Below are positions 34,529-42,346 of a stretch of DNA of 64,000 nt, piece after piece; position 1 is the first letter of the stretch; the number at the start of each line of letters is the position of its first letter. Under the pieces are notes generated by a model. It saw only the letters and a program-made list of their open reading frames with translations, ran no database searches and was not told the origin of the DNA. The stretch is from NCBI GenBank assembly GCA_900766195.1, contig CAAFUN010000032.1, positions 1 to 64,000 of the forward strand, read 5' to 3'. Source of the DNA: an uncultured Bacteroides sp. Its GTDB lineage: Bacteria; Bacteroidota; Bacteroidia; Bacteroidales; Bacteroidaceae. A program made the position numbers and the translations under genes.

Positions 34529-35281
34529 ATGTTAGAGATAAAGGACTTACACGCTAGTGTGAATGGCAAAGAGATATTGAAAGGCATCAATCTGACTGTA
34601 AAACCGGGAGAGGTGCATGCTATAATGGGACCAAATGGCTCGGGTAAAAGTACATTATCTGCTGTATTGGTAGGTAATCCGGCTTTTGAAGTAACAAAAG
34701 GAAGTGTTACATTTTACGGGAAAGATTTATTGGAAATGTCTCCTGAAGACAGAAGTCATGAGGGCATTTTCTTGAGCTTCCAATATCCGGTAGAGATCCC
34801 GGGAGTTAGTATGGTGAACTTTATGCGCGCAGCTGTCAATGAAAAGCGTAAGTACAATGGACTTCCTGCGTTAACGGCTAGTGAGTTTCTAAAACTAATG
34901 CGTGAGAAACGTGAAGTTGTGGAACTGGATAATAAACTAGCCAATCGTTCTGTTAACGAGGGCTTTTCGGGTGGTGAGAAGAAACGAAATGAAATCTTTC
35001 AGATGGCTATGCTGGAACCTCGCCTTAGTATTCTGGATGAGACCGACTCTGGTTTGGATATTGATGCGCTTCGCATTGTAGCCGAGGGAGTAAACAAACT
35101 GAAGACTCCTGACAATAGTTGTATCGTTATTACTCATTATCAGCGCTTACTGGATTATGTGAAACCAGATATCGTACATGTTCTTTATAATGGACGGATT
35201 GTGAAGACTGCAGGTCCTGAATTGGCTTTGGAGTTGGAAGAAAAAGGATATGATTGGATTAAGAAAGAAGTGGGAGAATAA
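34529..35281 (+). CDS. sufC: Fe-S cluster assembly ATPase SufC
   Basis: The 250-residue ABC-type ATPase has Walker A GPNGSGKST at about residues 35-43, Q-loop FLSFQYPVEIPGV, signature FSGGEKKRNE near 150-159, and Walker B LSILDETDSGLDID near 169-182, with the SufC-specific ETDSGLD. It powers the SufBCD scaffold and has no membrane domain. It ends three bases before sufD. Confidence 0.95.
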   Translation: MLEIKDLHASVNGKEILKGINLTVKPGEVHAIMGPNGSGKSTLSAVLVGNPAFEVTKGSVTFYGKDLLEMSPEDRSHEGIFLSFQYPVEIPGVSMVNFMRAAVNEKRKYNGLPALTASEFLKLMREKREVVELDNKLANRSVNEGFSGGEKKRNEIFQMAMLEPRLSILDETDSGLDIDALRIVAEGVNKLKTPDNSCIVITHYQRLLDYVKPDIVHVLYNGRIVKTAGPELALELEEKGYDWIKKEVGE

Positions 35282-35284
35282 GCT

Positions 35285-36628
35285 ATGAGTGTGGAACAGC
35301 AATATATCGATCTTTTCTCTCAGCAGGAGGATACTATATGCCGGCACAGTGCTAATGTGCTGAATCAACAGCGCAGAAAAGCTTTTGAGTGCTTTTGTCG
35401 GATGGGCTTCCCTACCCGTAAAGAGGAGAAATATAAATATACGGACATCAGTAAGCTTTTTGAACCCGATTACGGTTTCAACTTGAATCGTCTGAATATA
35501 CCGGTTAATCCGTATGAAGTCTTTAAATGCGATGTGCCTGATATGAGTACATCTTTGTACTTTGTCGTTAACGATGCCTTTTACAATAAGGAACTTCCCG
35601 AAGCCAATCTGCCGACAGGTGTATTGTTTGGAGGATTGAGGGATATGGCCGAAAAGCATCCTGAATTAGTGGAAAGGTACTATTCTAAAGCGGCAGATGT
35701 ATCTGACGATGCTATTACGGCATTTAATACAGCTTTCGCTCAAGATGGGGTATTACTCTATATCCCTAAAAACGTTATTATTGAAAAGCCTATACAGTTG
35801 GTCAATGTGCTTCGCAGCAATGTTGATTTAATGAGCAATAGACGTATCCTTATCATACTTGAAGAGGGTGCTCAAGCTTGTTTATTGGTATGTGATCATG
35901 CTATGGATCAGAAGAAATTTCTTTCTACCCAAGTTACGGAAGTGTTTGCCGGAAAGAATTCTGTCTTTGATTTCTATGAGTTGGAATCTACTCATACCAA
36001 TGTAGTGCGTGTTAGTAACTTATATGTCAAGCAAGAAGCTGACAGTAACGTACATCTCAATGGAATGACATTGCACAACGGAGTTACAAGGAATATGACT
36101 AAAGTTCTTCTGGAAGGTGAAGGAGCCCACATCAATCTTTGTGGAATGGCTATTGCTGATAAAAACCAGCATGTTGACAATCACACTATGGTTGATCATG
36201 CCGTACCTAACTGTACAAGCAACGAGTTGTTTAAATATGTTTTGGATGATAAGGCTGTAGGGGCATTTGCTGGTATGGTCTTGGTTCGTCCGGATGCACA
36301 GCATACGAATTCGCAGCAAACGAACCGTAATCTCTGCGTGACACGTGATGCGCGCATGTACACTCAACCGCAACTTGAAATTTATGCCGATGATGTAAAG
36401 TGTAGTCATGGCGCTACTGTTGGACAGTTGGATGAAGAAGCGTTGTTCTACATGCAACAACGTGGTATTTCAGTGCGCGAAGCACGTTTGCTACTGATGT
36501 TTGCATTTGTCAATGAGGTTATTGATACTATCCGTCTGGATGCATTGAAAGAACGTTTGCATTCATTGGTTGAGAAACGATTCAGAGGTGAGCTAAATAA
36601 ATGCCATGGATGTGCTATTTGTAAATAA
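35285..36628 (+). CDS. sufD: Fe-S cluster assembly protein SufD
   Basis: The 447-residue SufD has the family beta-helix core, with VSNLYVKQEADSNVHLNGMT, HVDNHTMVDHAVPNCTSNEL and SQQTNRNLCVTRDARMYTQP, and a C-terminal helical part with CSHGATVGQLDEEALFYMQQ and RGISVREARLLL. It pairs with SufB and has the conserved His used in cluster formation. It finishes with a Cys-containing tail (NKCHGCAICK), an extension that could bind metal. The start (GTGGAACAG preceded by ATGAGT) is directly after sufC. Confidence 0.95.
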   Translation: MSVEQQYIDLFSQQEDTICRHSANVLNQQRRKAFECFCRMGFPTRKEEKYKYTDISKLFEPDYGFNLNRLNIPVNPYEVFKCDVPDMSTSLYFVVNDAFYNKELPEANLPTGVLFGGLRDMAEKHPELVERYYSKAADVSDDAITAFNTAFAQDGVLLYIPKNVIIEKPIQLVNVLRSNVDLMSNRRILIILEEGAQACLLVCDHAMDQKKFLSTQVTEVFAGKNSVFDFYELESTHTNVVRVSNLYVKQEADSNVHLNGMTLHNGVTRNMTKVLLEGEGAHINLCGMAIADKNQHVDNHTMVDHAVPNCTSNELFKYVLDDKAVGAFAGMVLVRPDAQHTNSQQTNRNLCVTRDARMYTQPQLEIYADDVKCSHGATVGQLDEEALFYMQQRGISVREARLLLMFAFVNEVIDTIRLDALKERLHSLVEKRFRGELNKCHGCAICK

Positions 36629-36701
36629 GTGTAGGGTACCGGGAAGGGATTATGTCTCTTGAATCATTTGACATAACCTTCGCCGTTTATTAAAATAGAA
36701 T

Positions 36702-37913
36702 ATGGATATACAAAAGATACGTTCCGAATTTCCAATACTTTCCCGTCAGGTGTATGGCAAGCCATTGGTCTATTTTGACAATGGTGCGACAACTCAAAAG
36801 CCTCGCTGCGTAGTGGATGCTATCGTTGACGAATATTATTCGGTCAATGCCAATGTCCATCGGGGAGTACATTTCCTCTCTCAAAAGGCTACGGAGTTGC
36901 ATGAAGCCAGTCGGGAAACTGTACGACAGTTTATCAATGCCCGCTCTACCAATGAAATTATATTCACTCGTGGAACTACAGAAAGCATAAATCTCTTGGC
37001 TTATAGCTTCGGTGAGGCAATGATGAAACCTGGAGATGAAGTTATTGTTTCCGTAATGGAGCATCATAGTAATATTGTGCCTTGGCAGTTACTGGCCTCG
37101 CGTAAAGGCATTAAGATAAAAGTAATCCCTATGAATGATAGGGGAGAACTTCTCTTGGAAGAATATGAAGCTTTGTTTACGGAAAAGACGCGTTTGGTTA
37201 GTGTGGTACATGTTTCCAATGTGTTGGGTACTATTAATCCAATAAAGGAAATGATTGACATAGCCCATGCACATGATGTTCCTTTTCTTGTTGATGCAGC
37301 TCAATCCATTCCTCATATGCCGGTAGATGTCCGGCAGCTTGATGCCGACTTTCTGGTGTTTTCCGCTCATAAGGTTTATGGCCCTACCGGTGTGGGTGTG
37401 CTTTACGGAAAAGAAAACTGGCTGGAGAAGTTACCTCCCTATCAAGGTGGTGGTGAAATGATTCAGCATGTTTCTTTTGAGAAGACAACATTTAATGAAT
37501 TGCCGTTTAAATTCGAAGCTGGAACACCTGATTATATTGGGACTACTGGCATGGCGAAAGCATTGGACTTTATCTCTGCCATTGGTATGGATAAGATTTC
37601 TGCTTATGAAGAAGAGCTTACGCAATACGCTTTACAAGGTCTGAAAACAATCCTAGGAATGAGAATATTCGGAGAAAGCAGCAAAAGAGGTAGTGTGATA
37701 TCTTTTCTAGTAGGCGATATTCATCATTTTGATATGGGAACACTACTTGATCGTTTGGGCATTGCAGTACGCACCGGGCATCATTGTGCACAGCCTTTGA
37801 TGCAGCGTTTAGGAATAGAGGGAACCGTGCGCGCTTCTTTTGGCCTCTATAATACCAAGGAGGAGATAGACAGTCTTATAGCAGGAATTAATCGGGTGAG
37901 GCAAATGTTTTAA
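36702..37913 (+). CDS. sufS: Cysteine desulfurase SufS
   Basis: The 403-residue PLP enzyme of the SufS class shows VYFDNGATTQKPRCVVDAI at about 21-40, FTRGTTESINLLAYSFG, DEVIVSVMEHHSNIVPWQLL, VDAAQSIPHMPVDV, and the PLP lysine in FSAHKVYGPTGVGVLYG. The active Cys is in RTGHHCAQPLMQR near residue 360. It takes sulfur from cysteine and hands it to SufBCD. No SufE or SufU gene is visible in the window, so the sulfur acceptor must lie elsewhere or be dispensable. It is the last gene of the suf operon, 73 bp after sufD. Confidence 0.95.
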   Translation: MDIQKIRSEFPILSRQVYGKPLVYFDNGATTQKPRCVVDAIVDEYYSVNANVHRGVHFLSQKATELHEASRETVRQFINARSTNEIIFTRGTTESINLLAYSFGEAMMKPGDEVIVSVMEHHSNIVPWQLLASRKGIKIKVIPMNDRGELLLEEYEALFTEKTRLVSVVHVSNVLGTINPIKEMIDIAHAHDVPFLVDAAQSIPHMPVDVRQLDADFLVFSAHKVYGPTGVGVLYGKENWLEKLPPYQGGGEMIQHVSFEKTTFNELPFKFEAGTPDYIGTTGMAKALDFISAIGMDKISAYEEELTQYALQGLKTILGMRIFGESSKRGSVISFLVGDIHHFDMGTLLDRLGIAVRTGHHCAQPLMQRLGIEGTVRASFGLYNTKEEIDSLIAGINRVRQMF

Positions 37914-37973
37914 TCATTATAACCCTTAAATGATACAATTACGTTAGTAATTATAACTCCCGATATTTTTATA

Positions 37974-38020
37974 TCCTCAATACATTAAGTACTTTTGCTT
38001 CATGTATTGAGGACTTTTTT
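37974..38020 (+). terminator. suf operon terminator enclosing the rnhB -7 element
   Basis: A perfect 12-bp stem (left 37974-37985, right 38002-38013) is followed by six T (38015-38020), typical of an intrinsic terminator for the suf operon. The 16-nt loop contains TACTTTTG (37990-37997), a TAnnTTTG -7 element for rnhB. The rnhB ATG at 38021 follows the T-run directly. Confidence 0.65.
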
Positions 38021-38626
38021 ATGCTACTACCTTATTTAAATGATAATATAATAGAGGCCGGATGTGATGAAGCAGGTCGGGGATGCTTGGCTGGTGCAGT
38101 ATATGCTGCTGCTGTTATTCTGCCTAAAGATTTTGAGAGCGAACTGCTTAATGACTCTAAACAGTTGACTGAACGCCAGCGTTATGCGCTTCGTGAGGTT
38201 ATTGAACATGAGGCGTTGGCTTGGGCAGTGGGTGTTTGTTCGCCCGAAGAAATTGACAAGATAAATATTTTGAATGCCTCTTTTTTAGCCATGCATCGTG
38301 CTGTTGATCAATTAAGTATTCTTCCGCAGCATCTTCTTATTGATGGCAACCGATTCAAAAAATATCAAGATATTCCGCATACCACGGTTGTGAAAGGTGA
38401 CGGGAAATATATGTCAATAGCTGCGGCTTCCATTCTTGCCAAGACTTATAGAGATGACTATATGAACCGACTTCATGCTGAATATCCTTATTATGATTGG
38501 GATCATAATAAGGGATATCCTACCCGTAAACATCGAGCTGCTATTGCCGAAAGAGGAACGACGCCCTATCATAGGATGACATTTAATCTGTTGGGTGACG
38601 GGCAATTATCACTTAATTTCACATGA
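38021..38626 (+). CDS. rnhB: Ribonuclease HII
   Basis: The 201-residue protein has the RNase HII catalytic set: EAGCDEAGRGCLAGAVYAAA at about 12-31 (DE), LLNDSKQLTERQRYAL at about 44-59, HLLIDGNRFKKYQDIPHTTV at about 106-125 (Asp), and AAASILAKTYRDDYM at about 132-146 (last Asp). It removes single ribonucleotides and RNA from DNA. Its start lies directly on the T-run of the suf terminator, so its promoter must be nested in that hairpin or it depends on read-through. Confidence 0.95.
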   Translation: MLLPYLNDNIIEAGCDEAGRGCLAGAVYAAAVILPKDFESELLNDSKQLTERQRYALREVIEHEALAWAVGVCSPEEIDKINILNASFLAMHRAVDQLSILPQHLLIDGNRFKKYQDIPHTTVVKGDGKYMSIAAASILAKTYRDDYMNRLHAEYPYYDWDHNKGYPTRKHRAAIAERGTTPYHRMTFNLLGDGQLSLNFT

Positions 38627-38637
38627 TGCTTGCCTTA

Positions 38638-39564
38638 TTAAAACCATTTGATCTTTCTGAACCAAACAAATGCTATGGCGGAAAGCGTGGCAGATAGGAA
38701 TATAATGATGAGGAAAGCATGTGGAAAAGCCCCGACGTTGATGTCCACGTTCATTCCATAAAAACTGGCAATCAGTGTAGGTATCATCAGTGTAATGGAG
38801 AGACTCGTCATCCGTTTCATGATAGCATTTACATTATTCGAAATTATTGAGGCAAATGCATCCATTGTACTAGTGAGTGTATCGCTATATATATTCACGG
38901 TGCTGTGTGCCTGCTTTAGCTCAATAATTACATTCTCCAGCAAGTCCATATCCACAGAACTAACATCCTGAAATATATTCCTTAATCGCCCTATCATAAC
39001 TTCATTTCCCCGTATGGAAGTGTTGAAATAGACCAATGTTTTCTGAAGTCGCATGAGGCGGAGAAGATCTTCGTTTCTTATGCTCTTCTCCAGGTCCTTT
39101 TCTGCGTTTGCTACTTCATTATTAATCACCTTAAGGTATCTTAAAAACCAGTAGGCAGAGGAATAGAGAATTCGCAGTACCATATCCATCTTATTGTTTA
39201 CGGTAATATTCCTTTTCCGGGTATGTTGAATAAAATCTGAAATGATCTCTGTTTGATGGTAGCAGACTGATACCATAACATCATCTTTAGTAATGAGGCC
39301 TATCGGTACGGTAGTGAATGGGACGCCCTGTTCATCACTTTGCATTGGAATACGTAGGATAGTCAAACGCCATTTATCAGAAGTTTCCGTACGAGGACGT
39401 TCGTCGGTGTCGGAAATATCTTCGAAAAATTCTTCAGGTATCTTTAGATCCTGTGTGAGAAATTTTAAATCATCTTCATCGGGACATACCACATTAACCC
39501 AACAATTGGGTGTCCATTGAGGCTTTTCTATGAATCCTGCTTCGCTAACTAAATATGTTCTCAT
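38638..39564 (-). CDS. CorA-family divalent cation transporter
   Basis: The 308-residue protein has a soluble N-terminal domain, a long helix and two C-terminal TM helices. The first ends in the signature FYGMNVD (GMN) near residue 270, and the last is followed by a basic tail (WFRKIKWF). CorA-type channels form pentamers and carry Mg2+ or related ions. The protein is close to the standard size for the family. It converges on rnhB, with 11 bp between the stops. The substrate ion is inferred. Confidence 0.9.
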   Translation of the reverse strand: MRTYLVSEAGFIEKPQWTPNCWVNVVCPDEDDLKFLTQDLKIPEEFFEDISDTDERPRTETSDKWRLTILRIPMQSDEQGVPFTTVPIGLITKDDVMVSVCYHQTEIISDFIQHTRKRNITVNNKMDMVLRILYSSAYWFLRYLKVINNEVANAEKDLEKSIRNEDLLRLMRLQKTLVYFNTSIRGNEVMIGRLRNIFQDVSSVDMDLLENVIIELKQAHSTVNIYSDTLTSTMDAFASIISNNVNAIMKRMTSLSITLMIPTLIASFYGMNVDINVGAFPHAFLIIIFLSATLSAIAFVWFRKIKWF

Positions 39565-39746
39565 TACTAAACGGGTTTAATGGACAACGTGTTGAATCAG
39601 CAATAAATAAGTTTTTGTGTGAGTTCATACACCTGTGTACGAATGAAAATAAACTTGTATTTACTATGATATAGTTACTCGTCTGTTCAACTTTGGCAAA
39701 AATACATAAATCATTTGTTAGTATATACTTTAAACTCTCTTTTTTG

Positions 39747-39754
39747 TACCTTTG
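39747..39754 (+). promoter_or_regulatory. -7 promoter element of gpmI
   Basis: TACCTTTG matches TAnnTTTG and is 74 nt ahead of the gpmI ATG. The best TTTG upstream is at 39714-39717, about 29 nt away, longer than usual. Confidence 0.45.
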
Positions 39755-39828
39755 CACCCGGAAATCCCGGATAGGCAGATATTCAGGGTTCTTTTAAATA
39801 AATGTTCAAACTATAATCGTATATTTTT

Positions 39829-41343
39829 ATGAGTAAGAAAGCCCTTTTGATGATTCTTGATGGTTGGGGAATTGGCGACCACAAGAAAGATGATGTGATT
39901 TTTAATACCCCGACTCCTTATTGGGATTCTCTGTTGGAGAATTATCCTCATTCACAGCTACAGGCCAGCGGTGAAGACGTTGGTTTGCCCGATGGTCAGA
40001 TGGGTAACTCCGAAGTAGGACATCTTAATATTGGCGCCGGACGTGTGGTTTATCAGGACTTGGTAAAGATCAACCGTGCATGTGCTGATAACAGTATTCT
40101 GCAAAATCCGGAGATCGTATCTGCTTTTACTTATGCAAAAGAAAAAGGAAAAAGTGTGCATCTGATGGGTCTGACCTCTAACGGAGGTGTACATAGCTCA
40201 CTTGCCCATCTGTATAAACTTTGCGATATCTCTAAAGAATACGGCATTACCGATACATTTATCCATTGCTTTATGGATGGACGTGACACGGATCCCAAAA
40301 GCGGAAAGGGCTTTATAGAGGAACTTTCTGCGCATTGTGCAAAATCGGCTGGAAAGATAGCTACTATCGTAGGTCGTTATTATGCCATGGATCGCGACAA
40401 ACGCTGGGAACGCGTGAAGGTTGCTTACGATTTGCTAGTGAACGGCACAGGTAAGAAGGCTACCGATATGGTGAAAGCTATGCAGGAATCTTATGATGAA
40501 GGAGTGACAGACGAGTTTGTTAAGCCTATCGTAAATGCTTCTTTTGATGGAAGAATTAAAGAAGGCGATGTCGTGATTTTCTTTAATTACCGCAACGACC
40601 GTGCAAAAGAACTTACTGTTGTTCTCACTCAGCAAGATATGCCCGAAGCAGATATGCACACCATCCCGGGATTACAGTATTACTGTATGACTCCTTATGA
40701 TGCTTCTTTCAAGGGTGTACACATCCTCTTTGATAAAGAAAATGTAGCGAATACCCTTGGCGAATATATTTCTTCAAAGGCATTGAAACAGTTGCATATT
40801 GCCGAAACTGAGAAGTATGCTCATGTTACTTTCTTCTTCAACGGAGGGCGTGAAGCACCTTATGCTGAGGAAGACCGCATTTTGGTACCCTCTCCTAAAG
40901 TGGCTACTTATGATTTGAAGCCGGAAATGAGTGCTTATGAAGTGAAAGACAAACTGGTAGCAGCCATCAATGAAAACAAATACGACTTTATTGTGGTGAA
41001 CTATGCCAATGGCGATATGGTGGGACATACCGGCGTTTATGAAGCAATAGAAAAAGCAGTGATTGCCGTTGACGCTTGTGTGAAAGAGACCATTGAGGCT
41101 GCTAAGGCTCAAGGCTATGAGGCTATTATTATTGCAGACCACGGTAACGCCGATCATGCAATGAATGAAGATGGTACGCCTAATACAGCACATTCACTCA
41201 ATCCTGTTCCTTGTATCTATGTCACATCAGATAAAGCAGCCAAGGTTGCAGATGGACGCTTGGCAGATGTAGCACCTACTATCCTGAAGATAATGGGTTT
41301 GCCTCAACCTGCTGAGATGAGCGGTGAGGTGCTGATTTCGTAG
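39829..41343 (+). CDS. gpmI: 2,3-bisphosphoglycerate-independent phosphoglycerate mutase
   Basis: The 504-residue alkaline-phosphatase-fold enzyme begins with LLMILDGWGIGDHKKDD (metal Asp). It carries the nucleophile Ser in QMGNSEVGHLNIGAGRVVYQ near residues 58-77, DGRDTDP near 150, FFNYRNDRAKEL near 247, and the second metal site IADHGNADHAMNED near 440-453. It interconverts 3- and 2-phosphoglycerate in glycolysis with two Mn ions. It is monocistronic, with a short palindrome array starting 120 bp after its stop. Confidence 0.95.
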   Translation: MSKKALLMILDGWGIGDHKKDDVIFNTPTPYWDSLLENYPHSQLQASGEDVGLPDGQMGNSEVGHLNIGAGRVVYQDLVKINRACADNSILQNPEIVSAFTYAKEKGKSVHLMGLTSNGGVHSSLAHLYKLCDISKEYGITDTFIHCFMDGRDTDPKSGKGFIEELSAHCAKSAGKIATIVGRYYAMDRDKRWERVKVAYDLLVNGTGKKATDMVKAMQESYDEGVTDEFVKPIVNASFDGRIKEGDVVIFFNYRNDRAKELTVVLTQQDMPEADMHTIPGLQYYCMTPYDASFKGVHILFDKENVANTLGEYISSKALKQLHIAETEKYAHVTFFFNGGREAPYAEEDRILVPSPKVATYDLKPEMSAYEVKDKLVAAINENKYDFIVVNYANGDMVGHTGVYEAIEKAVIAVDACVKETIEAAKAQGYEAIIIADHGNADHAMNEDGTPNTAHSLNPVPCIYVTSDKAAKVADGRLADVAPTILKIMGLPQPAEMSGEVLIS

Positions 41344-41463
41344 GTACTTTGCTTAGATATAAGCAGGCTTTGCTCTTTAAACGCTAAGGATGTCTTTCTT
41401 TATAATGAGAAATTAAAAAGAGAGAATAAGTATAGATTAAAAAAAGTGCAGCTCATCAGTGTC

Positions 41464-41573
41464 GTTTCCTCATATGGGAACGAGCGTTTCCAATGATAGG
41501 AACTCCTGTTTCCGCTAATGGGAACAGGGGTTTCTCCTATAGGAAACTGCCGTTTCTCCCATAGGGAATGACG
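41464..41573. repeat. 22-bp-period palindromic array (5 units, GTTTCC/GGGAAC type)
   Basis: Five contiguous 22-bp units start at 41464, 41486, 41508, 41530 and 41552. Each reads GTTTC(C/T), a six-base core, (A/G)GGAAC-like arm, then a four-base linker. Cores are TCATAT, AATGAT, GCTAAT, CCTATA and CCCATA; linkers are GAGC, TCCT, AGGG, TGCC and GACG. The last two units vary slightly in the arms (GGAAAC, GGGAAT). Arms are conserved while cores and linkers vary freely. The array lies between gpmI and the DUF3109 gene, ending 46 nt before its start. Confidence 0.85.
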
Positions 41574-41619
41574 CAATATGCTGAAGAGGCTGCTCCGTTC
41601 AATAGATTGGTTTGGAAGT

Positions 41620-42201
41620 ATGATACAAGTTGGTAATGTTGTAGTCAGTTGGGATGTGTTGCGTGAGAAGTTTATTTGTGACTTGCATGCATGCAAAGGG
41701 CAATGCTGTATTGAAGGCGATGCCGGTGCACCCGTTGAGCTGGATGAGGTTGAGCAATTGGAGGAGGTACTTCCTGTGATATGGGATGAGTTGTCTCCTG
41801 CTGCTAAGGCTGTCATCGACCAACAGGGAGTGGTCTACACTGATATAGAAGGAGATCTGGTTACCTCTATTGTCAACAATAAAGATTGTGTCTTTACCTG
41901 TTATGATGATAAAGGCTGTTGCTACTGTGCCATTGAGAAAGCCTATCGAGAGGGCAAAACTGATTTCTATAAGCCTGTATCCTGCCATCTTTATCCCATT
42001 AGGGTGAAAAACTGCGGAGACTATCAAGCCGTAAATTATGATCGTTGGGATATCTGCAAAGCTGCTATTTTATTAGGACGAAAAGAGAATGTTCCGGTTT
42101 ATCAGTTTCTAAAGGAACCGCTCAGTAGAAAGTTTGGTAAGGAATGGTATGCTGAGCTCGAAACGGTTGTTGACGAACTCAAAAAGCAAAACATATATTG
42201 A
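41620..42201 (+). CDS. DUF3109 family protein (Cys-rich)
   Basis: The 193-residue protein starts MIQVGNVVVSWDVLREKFIC in the DUF3109 style. It carries conserved Cys clusters: CDLHACKGQCCIEGDAGAPV at about 20-39, then CVFTCYDDKGCCYCAIEKAY near 90-109 and CHLYPIRV near 123-130. This is the pattern of a CxnCxnCC metal or Fe-S site in the YkgJ-like superfamily. I chose 41620 because the in-frame ATG at 41578 adds 14 unconserved residues right after the repeat array. The role is unknown. A strong terminator follows. Confidence 0.8.
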   Translation: MIQVGNVVVSWDVLREKFICDLHACKGQCCIEGDAGAPVELDEVEQLEEVLPVIWDELSPAAKAVIDQQGVVYTDIEGDLVTSIVNNKDCVFTCYDDKGCCYCAIEKAYREGKTDFYKPVSCHLYPIRVKNCGDYQAVNYDRWDICKAAILLGRKENVPVYQFLKEPLSRKFGKEWYAELETVVDELKKQNIY

Positions 42202-42259
42202 ATAGCTGAAGAACTCCTGAAGAGTAGAGGGAGGTTCCTGAATTCGTAATATAAAAGAA

Positions 42260-42300
42260 AAGCACCGGATCAAAGGATTTTCCTTTGTCTCCGGTGCTTC
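42260..42300. terminator. Bidirectional terminator
   Basis: AAGCACCGG (42260-42268) pairs with CCGGTGCTT (42291-42299). An inner stem CAAAGGA/TCCTTTG (42271-42277 and 42281-42287) completes a long hairpin. It separates the convergent DUF3109 and gyrB genes. Confidence 0.75.
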
Positions 42301-42346
42301 TTCGTTGTAAGATGTGAGGTTGATTAATTAAAATATCTTTGCTTCA

